38,779 nt of DNA, taken from contig NZ_JAHSQD010000019.1 in NCBI RefSeq assembly GCF_020103755.1, forward strand, positions 1-38,779. The letters are read 5' to 3'. This document shows positions 32,569 to 38,779 of the stretch, one piece after another. The position numbers and the translations under genes are program-made. Numbering within the stretch: position 1 is the first letter of the stretch; every line of letters begins with the position of its first letter. Source of the DNA: Streptomyces sp. LS1784. Lineage in GTDB: Bacteria > Actinomycetota > Actinomycetes > Streptomycetales > Streptomycetaceae. The notes beneath the pieces are model-generated. The model saw only the letters and a program-made list of their open reading frames with translations, was not told the origin of the DNA and did not search any database.

Positions 32569-32621
32569 TTCAACAAAATGTTGCGACTCTCTTGACACTC
32601 GCTCGGCAGGCCGGAGATGCT
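32569..32621 (+). promoter_or_regulatory. AllR-type box and promoter of hydroxypyruvate isomerase
   Basis: TTCAACAAAATGTTGCG (32569-32585) is followed by the -35 TTGACA (32592-32597) and a weak -10 GATGCT (32616-32621) after 18 nt. Here the box lies just upstream of the -35 rather than over it. Confidence 0.6.
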
Positions 32622-32684
32622 TCCACCACACAGAATCCCTCTTCCGGATCGTGGAAGTTGCGGATGAAGGAAGAGAGATGAGAG

Positions 32685-33530
32685 GTGAGTGACGTGACGG
32701 CGGCTGCCAAGCACGGCTTCACGGTCAACCTGTCGATCCTGTTCGGCGAACTGCCGCTCCTGGAGCGCCCCGCCGCGGCCGCCGCGGCCGGCTTCACCGC
32801 CGCCGAACTCTGGTGGCCCTTCGGGGAGGAGCGCGACCCCTCGCAGGCCGAACTGGACGCGCTGCGCAAGGCGTTCACCGACGCCGGCGTGCGGCTCACC
32901 GGCCTCAACCTCCTGGACGACCTGAGCAAGGGCGCTCGCGGTACCGTCTCGGTGCCGTCCGAGCGGGACCGCTTCCGCGCCAACGTCCCGGTCGCCGCGG
33001 AACTCGCCGCCTCGCTCGGCGCCACCGCGCTCAACGCGCTGTACGGCAACCGGGTCGAGGGCGTCGACCCGGCCGAGCAGGACGCGCTCGCGCTGGAGCA
33101 CCTGGTGCTCGCCGCGCGGGCCGCGCACGGAATCGGAGCCGTCCTGCTGATCGAGGCCCTGAACGGGGCCGAGTCGCCGGACTATCCGCTGGTCTCGGCC
33201 GCCGCCGCGGTCGAGGTGGTCGACAGGGTCAACGCCGCCACCGGCCTGGGGAACGCCAGATTCCTCTGCGACCTGTACCACCTGGCCAGGAACGGCGAGG
33301 ACCTGGCGGCCGTCATCGACACCCACGCCGACCGCATCGGCCACGTGCAGATCGCCGACAACCCGGGCCGCAACGAGCCCGGCACCGGAGAGCTGGACTT
33401 CGAGGACCTGTTCGCCCGGCTCACGGCCGCGGGCTACACCGGCTCGATCGGCCTGGAGTACCGCCCCTCCACCGGCGTCAGCGCCGACAGCTTCGGGTGG
33501 CTGCCGCGCGAACTGCGCGCAGCCGGATAG
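32685..33530 (+). CDS. hyi: Hydroxypyruvate isomerase
   Basis: This 281-residue TIM-barrel isomerase has the two active-site Glu residues in VLLIEALNG and IGLEYRPS, with the metal-binding strands FLCDLYHLARNG and IGHVQIADNPGRNEPGTGELDF. It interconverts hydroxypyruvate and tartronate semialdehyde in the glyoxylate-to-glycerate route. The GTG at 32685 follows a purine-rich stretch; GTG 32694 is an alternative. It is followed by tartronate semialdehyde reductase 86 nt downstream. The promoter carries an AllR-type box. Confidence 0.9.
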   Translation: MSDVTAAAKHGFTVNLSILFGELPLLERPAAAAAAGFTAAELWWPFGEERDPSQAELDALRKAFTDAGVRLTGLNLLDDLSKGARGTVSVPSERDRFRANVPVAAELAASLGATALNALYGNRVEGVDPAEQDALALEHLVLAARAAHGIGAVLLIEALNGAESPDYPLVSAAAAVEVVDRVNAATGLGNARFLCDLYHLARNGEDLAAVIDTHADRIGHVQIADNPGRNEPGTGELDFEDLFARLTAAGYTGSIGLEYRPSTGVSADSFGWLPRELRAAG

Positions 33531-33615
33531 CGGAGCCGCCAAGGAGCGGAGTCGCCGAGCAGCGCGCCGCGGACCCACCCGACCTCCCACCCGCACACGT
33601 AAGGAACTCGACGCG

Positions 33616-34503
33616 ATGAGCCGCAAGATCGCCTTCATCGGCCTCGGCATCATGGGCAGCCCGATGGCCGCCAACCTCGTCAAGGCCGGGCACCACGTCA
33701 CCGGCTTCAACCTCACCCGGCCGCCGATCGACGCCCTGGTCGCGGCCGGCGGCCACGGCGCCACCAGCATCGCGGACGCGGTGAAGGACGCCGAGGTCGT
33801 CATCACGATGGTCCCGGCCGACCCGCAGGTCGAACAGGTCGTCCTGGGCGAGGGCGGCGTGCTGGAGAACGCCAAGCCCGGCACCCTGGTGATCGACATG
33901 TCCTCGATCACCCCGCGGACCTCGATCAAGGTCGAGGCCGCCGCCGGGGAGAAGGGCATCCGCACCCTGGACGCCCCGGTCTCGGGCGGCGAGGCCGGCG
34001 CCGTGGAGGCCGTCCTGTCGATCATGGTCGGCGGCGCCGCCGAGGACTTCGCCGAGGCCAAGCCGCTGTTCGACGTGCTGGGCACCACGGTCGTCCATGT
34101 CGGCCCGTCCGGCGCCGGCCAGACCGTCAAGGCCGCCAACCAGCTGATCGTCGCGGTCAACATCCAGGTGCTCGCCGAGGCCGTGGTGTTCCTGGAGAAC
34201 GCCGACGTGGACCTCGCGGCCGCGCTGGACGTGCTCGGCGGCGGCCTGGCCGGCTCGACCGTGCTCAACCGCAAGAAGGCGAACATGCTGAACCGCGAGT
34301 TCGCCCCCGGCTTCCGGATCGACCTGCACCACAAGGACATGGGCATCGTCACCGACGCCGCCCGCGCCGTGGGCGCCGCGCTGCCGGTCGGCGCCGTGGT
34401 GGCCCAGTTGGTCGCCTCCGCCCGGGCCAACGGCGACGGCTCGCTCGACCACTCGGCGCTCCTGCGTGGCGTCGAGCGGCTCTCCGGGCGCGAGGTCGAG
34501 TAA
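33616..34503 (+). CDS. glxR: 2-hydroxy-3-oxopropionate (tartronate semialdehyde) reductase
   Basis: This 295-residue beta-hydroxyacid dehydrogenase has the N-terminal Rossmann motif FIGLGIMGSPMAANLVKAGH, substrate-site LDAPVSGGEAGA, the catalytic Lys region GAGQTVKAANQL, and HHKDMGIVTDAA near the end. It reduces tartronate semialdehyde to D-glycerate with NAD(P)H. ATG 33616 is preceded by AAGGA. It follows hyi, with which it forms an operon. Confidence 0.92.
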   Translation: MSRKIAFIGLGIMGSPMAANLVKAGHHVTGFNLTRPPIDALVAAGGHGATSIADAVKDAEVVITMVPADPQVEQVVLGEGGVLENAKPGTLVIDMSSITPRTSIKVEAAAGEKGIRTLDAPVSGGEAGAVEAVLSIMVGGAAEDFAEAKPLFDVLGTTVVHVGPSGAGQTVKAANQLIVAVNIQVLAEAVVFLENADVDLAAALDVLGGGLAGSTVLNRKKANMLNREFAPGFRIDLHHKDMGIVTDAARAVGAALPVGAVVAQLVASARANGDGSLDHSALLRGVERLSGREVE

Positions 34504-34962
34504 CACCCCCCGGGGGTTCCCGCGCGGAGCCCCGCCCGAGTTCCTCCTGGCGGCGTGTACCCATCCGGTCGTGCCCGCGCCGTCAGGAGGCCGGACCCGA
34601 CCGGCGTGCGGGCCGGGGCTCATCCGCCCGCCCGTCGGTCGATCCAAGCCGGTGACGCGTACGTCCCCCTGGGGGCACTTCGGTCGTGCCTGGTACGCGT
34701 CGCCCGGCCTCCTCCCTGCCGAGGGGAGCCTCTCGTACGTCGGAAGCGGGACCAGTGGAACGGCGGGGAGGGGGTCGCACCCCCGGGCCGCCCGGGACGG
34801 TGCCGGCCCCCCTTCGGAACGCACCGAACGGGGCGCATCTCCTGGGAGCGTTCCGCCCCGGCCACTGCGGCCGAGGAGCTGGCACCCCCGGGCCGCCCCG
34901 CCCCATGCTGGACGCACGTCGTACCACCACCGCCAGACCCGTACGGAAGCGAGGACCGCGCC
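34504..34962 (+). other. Long structured gap upstream of glycerate kinase
   Basis: This 459-nt gap has no convincing gene. It holds a strong stem, GGTGACGCGTAC (34651-34662) with GTACGCGTCGCC (34693-34704), 12 bp with one G-U, enclosing an inner GGCAC/GTGCC hairpin (34674-34678 and 34686-34690). It also has a 17-bp direct repeat, GCACCCCCGGGCCGCCC, at 34777-34793 and 34882-34898. No AllR-type box is seen. It could be a leader RNA of the glycerate kinase gene or a decayed insertion. Confidence 0.45.
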
Positions 34963-36105
34963 ATGCCCCCCACTCCCCGCCAGGGCCATGTGGTCGTCGC
35001 CCCCGACAAGTTCAAGGGCAGCCTGGACGGCGCCGAGGTGGCGGCCCGGATCGCCGCAGGCATCCGGCGCGCCGCGCCCGGAACCGAGGTGCGCGAGCTG
35101 CCCGTCGCCGACGGCGGCGAGGGCACCCTGGCCGCCGCGCTCGCGGCCGGCTTCAGCCGGGTCCCGGCCAAGGTGACCGGTCCGACCGGACTGCCGGTGG
35201 ACGCCGCGCTGGCCGTCCGGGACGACACCGCCGTGGTCGAGCTGGCGCAGGCCTCCGGTCTCGCCCGGCTGCCCGGCGGCCGCACCGCCCCGCTCGCGGC
35301 CGGGTCCTACGGGGTCGGCCAGCTGATCGCCAAGGCTGTCTCGCTCGGCGTCAAGCGGATCGTGCTGGGCCTCGGCGGCAGCGCCTGTACGGACGGCGGG
35401 GCCGGCATGGTGCAGGCGCTCGGGGTGCGGCTGCGCGACGCCGACGGGGTCGAACTCCCGCCCGGCGGCGCTGCGTTGCGCAGGCTCGCGGAGATCGACC
35501 TCGGCCCGCTGGTCGACGCCCTGGGCGGCGTCGAGGTCGTGGTGGCCTGCGACGTGGACAACCCGCTGCTCGGGCCGCGCGGCGCCACCGCCGTCTACGG
35601 CCCGCAGAAGGGCGCCGACGCCGAGGGCCTGGTGGTCCTGGAGGAGGGGCTGACCACGTTCGCCGACCTGGTCGCCGGGGCCACCGGGCGGGACGTCCGG
35701 GAGGCGCCCGGCGCCGGCGCCGCGGGCGGGGTGGGCTTCGCCGCCCTCGCCCTGCTCGGCTCCACCATGCGACCCGGCATCGAGCTGCTGCTCGACCTGC
35801 TGGGCTTCGACGGGGCCGTGCGTGGGGCACGCCTCGTCGTGACCGGCGAGGGCTGCCTGGACGCGCAGACGCTCCACGGCAAGGCCCCTGCCGGAGTCGC
35901 CGCGGCGGCCGCCCGGGCGGGGGTTCGAGTGGCCGCCGTGGCGGGTCGGCTGGAGCTCTCCGAGCCCGAGTGGCGCGCCGCCGGCTTCACCGCCGCCATC
36001 GCGCTGACCGACCTGGCCGAACAGCCGGGGGAGAGCATGACCAGGGCCTCCGAGCTGGCCGAACTCGCGGGGGAGCAGCTGGCCGCCCGGCTGTTGCCCT
36101 GCTGA
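34963..36105 (+). CDS. glxK: Glycerate kinase
   Basis: This 380-residue GlxK/GarK-type kinase shows VVVAPDKFKGSLDGAEVA at the N-terminus, ELPVADGGEGT, the glycine-rich IVLGLGGSACTDGGAGM, and the C-terminal VVTGEGCLDAQTLHGKAPAGVA. It phosphorylates D-glycerate to 2-phosphoglycerate (or 3-phosphoglycerate), linking the pathway to glycolysis. The ATG at 34963 has GAGGA 8 nt upstream. It is separated from glxR by a long structured gap and followed by the allantoinase promoter. Confidence 0.93.
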   Translation: MPPTPRQGHVVVAPDKFKGSLDGAEVAARIAAGIRRAAPGTEVRELPVADGGEGTLAAALAAGFSRVPAKVTGPTGLPVDAALAVRDDTAVVELAQASGLARLPGGRTAPLAAGSYGVGQLIAKAVSLGVKRIVLGLGGSACTDGGAGMVQALGVRLRDADGVELPPGGAALRRLAEIDLGPLVDALGGVEVVVACDVDNPLLGPRGATAVYGPQKGADAEGLVVLEEGLTTFADLVAGATGRDVREAPGAGAAGGVGFAALALLGSTMRPGIELLLDLLGFDGAVRGARLVVTGEGCLDAQTLHGKAPAGVAAAAARAGVRVAAVAGRLELSEPEWRAAGFTAAIALTDLAEQPGESMTRASELAELAGEQLAARLLPC

Positions 36106-36123
36106 ACCCTCGTGCGTTCATCC

Positions 36124-36154
36124 ATTGACGTTTTGTTGAAGGCGGGCCTAGGCT
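36124..36154 (+). promoter_or_regulatory. AllR-type box and allantoinase promoter
   Basis: ATTGACGTTTTGTTGAA (36124-36140) is the box in inverted orientation (TTCAACAAAACGTCAAT on the minus strand). It contains the -35 TTGACG (36125-36130), 18 nt before the -10 TAGGCT (36149-36154). Repressor binding would mask the -35. Confidence 0.75.
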
Positions 36155-36189
36155 CCCGGCAATCCCTCGCCACCTCCCGCGTTCCACCG

Positions 36190-36267
36190 CCTCCGAAGCG
36201 ACGCCCCCCGAGGTGCCGCCCCCCGAAGCGATGCCCTCGAAACACCCCCGAAGCGCCCTCGAACCAC
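36190..36267. repeat. Degenerate tandem repeat in the allantoinase leader
   Basis: Three 15-nt units (CCTCCGAAGCGACGC, CCCCCGAGGTGCCGC, CCCCCGAAGCGATGC) are followed by three 11-nt units of CCTCGAAACAC type. They fill most of the 5' untranslated region between promoter and ribosome-binding site. Confidence 0.6.
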
Positions 36268-36295
36268 CACGACTCCCAGGTTCCGGAGGTCTCCC

Positions 36296-37684
36296 ATGCC
36301 TTTCAGCCAACCGACGGTGATCCGCTCCCGGCGGGTGGTCCTGCCCGACGGCGAGCGCCCCGCGGACGTGCTGATCCAGGACGGGAAGATCACCCGGACG
36401 GCCCCGCACGGCTCGCTCACGGCCGGTGAGGGCGATCTCGTCGACCTCGGTGACACCGCCCTGCTGCCCGGGCTGGTCGACACCCACGTGCACGTCAACG
36501 AGCCCGGCCGCACCGAGTGGGAGGGGTTCGCCACCGCCACCCGGGCCGCCGCGGCCGGCGGCGTCACCACGATCATCGACATGCCGCTCAACTCGATCCC
36601 GCCTACCACCACGGTGGCGGGGCTGGCGCTCAAGCGGAAGGCCGCCGAGGGGCAGACCTGGGTCGACCTCGGTTTCTGGGGCGGCGCCGTCCCCGGCAAC
36701 GTCGCGGACCTCGAACCGTTGCACGAGGAAGGCGTGTTCGGCTTCAAGAGCTTCCTCGCGCCCTCCGGGGTGGACGAGTTCCCGCACGTCGAGGCCGCCG
36801 ACCTGGCGGCCGCGCTGGCCGAGCAGGCCCGGATCGGGGCGCTGGCGATCATCCACGCCGAGGACCCGGCCGTGCTGGCCGCCGCCCCGCAGCAGCCCGG
36901 CGTCCACTACCGGGACTTCCTGGCCTCCCGGCCCGCCGACGCGGAGACCGCGGCCGTCGCCCACCTGCTCGACACGGCCCGGCGCACCGGTGCCCGGGTG
37001 CACATCCTGCACGTCTCCTCCGCCGCCGTGCTGCCGCTGCTGCGGCAGGCCCGCGAGGACGGCGTACGGGTGACCGCCGAGACCTGTCCGCACTACCTGA
37101 CCCTCGCGGCCGAGCAGGTGCCGGACGGCGACACCGCCTTCAAGTGCTGCCCGCCGATCCGCGACGAGTCCAACCGGGACGCGCTCTGGGAGGCCCTGGC
37201 GAACGGCGAGTTCATCGCCGTCGTCTCCGACCACTCGCCGTCCACCCCCGACCTCAAACTGCTGCCCGAGTACGGCGGCAGCGGCGACTTCGCAGCCGCC
37301 TGGGGCGGCATCGCCTCGCTCCAGCTCGGCCTGCCGGCCGTCTGGACCGAGGCCCGCCGGCGCGGCCACACCCTCGTCGATGTGGTGCGTTGGATGTCCG
37401 CCGGACCGGCCGAACTGGCCGGCCTCACCGGCACCAAGGGCGCCATCGCCGCCGGCCACGACGCGGACCTGGTCGCCTTCGACCCGGACGGCGAGTTCGC
37501 CGTCCGGGCGAGCGGACTGCACCACCGCAACCCGGTGACGCCCTACGCGGGCCGGACCCTCACCGGTGCGGTGCGCGCCACCTGGTTGCGCGGTCGCGAG
37601 GTGGACCCCGCAGCCCGCCCCTTCGGCCGGCAGCTCGTCCGGCCCCGTTCCCACCCCGCCACCACCCCGTCCGAACGCGCCTAG
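36296..37684 (+). CDS. allB: Allantoinase
   Basis: This 462-residue cyclic amidohydrolase has metal ligands in [20 protein letters not shown] (His64, His66), the bridging Lys in [13 protein letters not shown], His in RVHILHVSS and ETCPHYL, and the late Asp in VVSDHSP. The [11 protein letters not shown] sequence is typical of allantoinase rather than dihydropyrimidinase. It opens allantoin to allantoate. ATG 36296 has GGAGGT 5 nt upstream. It is followed after 10 nt by allantoicase. It is under an AllR-type box. Confidence 0.95.
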   Translation: MPFSQPTVIRSRRVVLPDGERPADVLIQDGKITRTAPHGSLTAGEGDLVDLGDTALLPGLVDTHVHVNEPGRTEWEGFATATRAAAAGGVTTIIDMPLNSIPPTTTVAGLALKRKAAEGQTWVDLGFWGGAVPGNVADLEPLHEEGVFGFKSFLAPSGVDEFPHVEAADLAAALAEQARIGALAIIHAEDPAVLAAAPQQPGVHYRDFLASRPADAETAAVAHLLDTARRTGARVHILHVSSAAVLPLLRQAREDGVRVTAETCPHYLTLAAEQVPDGDTAFKCCPPIRDESNRDALWEALANGEFIAVVSDHSPSTPDLKLLPEYGGSGDFAAAWGGIASLQLGLPAVWTEARRRGHTLVDVVRWMSAGPAELAGLTGTKGAIAAGHDADLVAFDPDGEFAVRASGLHHRNPVTPYAGRTLTGAVRATWLRGREVDPAARPFGRQLVRPRSHPATTPSERA

Positions 37685-37694
37685 AGGAGAGTCA

Positions 37695-38779
37695 GTGACC
37701 ACTGCCGACAACCCGAGTGCTCCCTTCACCGAGCTGGTCAACCTGGCCTCCCGGCTGCTCGGCGCGGGCGTCGTCGCCACGAACGAGGACACCTTCGCGG
37801 ACGCCGAGAACCTGCTGGTCGCCAAGCCGGCCGAGTTCCGCCCGCACACGTTCGGCCACAAGGGCCAGATCATGGACGGCTGGGAGTCCAAGCGCCGCCG
37901 CGGTGTCTCCGCCGACCAGCCGCACCCCACCGACGAGGACCACGACTGGACGATCGTCCGGCTCGGTGCCGCCGGGGTGGTCCGCGGTGTGATCGTGGAC
38001 ACCGCCCACTTCACCGGCAACTACCCGGAGTCCGCCTCGGTCGAGGCCGCGTCCGTCCCCGGCCACCCCTCGCCCGAGGAACTCCAGGACGCCGAGTGGA
38101 CCACGATCGTGCCGCGCACCGGGCTGAGGGGCGACACCGCCCACGAGTTCGCCGTCACGGACGGCACCCGCTACACCCACGTGCGGCTGAACATCTTCCC
38201 GGACGGCGGCGTCGCCCGGCTGCGGGTGCACGGCGAGGTGCTGCCCGACCCGCGCGAACTGGACGGCCTCACCTTCGACCTGGCCGCCCAGGAGTACGGC
38301 GGCGTGGCCGAGGCGGCGTCCGACCGCTACTTCTCCTCCCCGCACAACCTGAACGCTCCCGGCCGCGCCTCCGTCATGGGCGACGGTTGGGAGACCCGGC
38401 GTCGGCGCGACAAGGCCAACGACTGGGTGCAGATCGCCCTGGCCGGGGGCGGTGAGGTCCTGGCCGTCGAGGTGGACACCTCCTGCTTCGTCGCCAATGC
38501 CCCCGGCTGGGCCGATCTGATCGGCTTCGACGCCTCGACCGGGGCCGACCCGGCCGAGGGCGAGTGGTTCGAACTCCTGGCTCGCACGCGACTCCAGCCC
38601 GACACCCGGCACCGTTTCCGGCTCGACACCGGCCGCGCGGTGACCCACGTGCGCATCAACGTCCACCCGGACGGCGGGCTGGCCCGCCTCCGGCTCACCG
38701 GCCGCCTCACCGGGGCCGGCCGCGCCGCGCTGGCGCTGCGCTGGTTCAACGCCCTCCCGGCCGCCGAGGCCGTCGCGGC
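37695..38779 (+). CDS. alc: Allantoicase, 3' partial
   Basis: The visible 361 codons, running off the right edge, encode the two homologous jelly-roll repeats of allantoicase. Each contains the hallmark (DGWESKRRRG in repeat 1, about residue 60; GDGWETRRRRD in repeat 2, about residue 230), a D-T-x-x-F segment (DTAHFTGNYPES; DTSCFVANAPGW), and a T-H-V-R-x-N-x-x-P-D-G-G strand. It converts allantoate to ureidoglycolate and urea. GTG 37695 has GAGGAGA upstream, 10 nt after allB. With typical lengths near 360-380 residues, little is missing. Confidence 0.93.
   Translation, partial: MTTADNPSAPFTELVNLASRLLGAGVVATNEDTFADAENLLVAKPAEFRPHTFGHKGQIMDGWESKRRRGVSADQPHPTDEDHDWTIVRLGAAGVVRGVIVDTAHFTGNYPESASVEAASVPGHPSPEELQDAEWTTIVPRTGLRGDTAHEFAVTDGTRYTHVRLNIFPDGGVARLRVHGEVLPDPRELDGLTFDLAAQEYGGVAEAASDRYFSSPHNLNAPGRASVMGDGWETRRRRDKANDWVQIALAGGGEVLAVEVDTSCFVANAPGWADLIGFDASTGADPAEGEWFELLARTRLQPDTRHRFRLDTGRAVTHVRINVHPDGGLARLRLTGRLTGAGRAALALRWFNALPAAEAVA

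Noticed and set aside
34504..34962. Possible tRNA or gene in the gap before glycerate kinase
   Set aside because: No cloverleaf with a T-arm or anticodon arm was found, and all frames there are shadow-like.

Overview
The window is high-GC DNA with Streptomyces-type codon use, GTG and TTG starts, and several probable leaderless genes. It also has a c-di-AMP (ydaO) riboswitch and an AllR-controlled purine/allantoin gene set. All of this points to Streptomycetaceae (Streptomyces or Kitasatospora). No rRNA, tRNA, CRISPR array, transposase or phage gene was found. The window cuts a response-regulator-like gene at the left edge and an allantoicase gene at the right edge.

Left part (about 0.5-10.2 kb), organosulfur acquisition. 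An IclR regulator diverges from a cluster that begins with a 14-codon Cys-rich leader peptide. It continues with a DszB-like sulfinate desulfinase, an SsuA-like lipoprotein, permease and ATPase, a second SsuA-like protein without an export signal, and an SsuD-type FMNH2-dependent monooxygenase. After a convergent aldo-keto reductase comes a second luciferase-like monooxygenase with its own Cys-Cys leader peptide. The seven sulfur-module proteins contain almost no cysteine. Together this looks like a sulfur-starvation regulon controlled by cysteine-dependent attenuation.

Middle part (about 10.2-20.4 kb), mixed accessory genes. A TetR-DUF4865-carboxymuconolactone decarboxylase-phosphotriesterase-family operon is preceded by a perfect operator palindrome. 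It is followed by a GNAT acetyltransferase, a divergent SDR/TetR pair, a membrane-anchored esterase, a MoaF-like small protein, a GH16 glycoside hydrolase behind a ydaO riboswitch, and an exported Pro/Ala-rich protein.

Right part (about 20.5-38.8 kb), purine and glyoxylate catabolism. It holds an AllR-like IclR regulator divergent from malate synthase, then a stand-alone allophanate-hydrolase C-terminal-domain protein. An ArsR/MFS pair interrupts the set. After it come 8-oxoguanine deaminase, an NCS2 purine permease, uricase, HIU hydrolase, OHCU decarboxylase, an HTH protein with a thiamine-binding-like protein, hydroxypyruvate isomerase, tartronate semialdehyde reductase, glycerate kinase, allantoinase and allantoicase. 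These enzymes take oxidised purines to urate, allantoin, glyoxylate and urea, and glyoxylate on to malate or glycerate. Glyoxylate carboligase is not in the window. Four copies of a 17-bp box, TTCAACAAAnnGTTGAA, sit on or beside the promoters of malate synthase/allR, the urate operon, hydroxypyruvate isomerase and allantoinase, and mark one regulon.

Across the window there is a family of long intergenic palindromes with a TTTCGAAA core (2.8, 7.7 and 15.6 kb, and a coreless relative at 23.8 kb). There are also several gaps filled with degenerate GC-rich tandem repeats.
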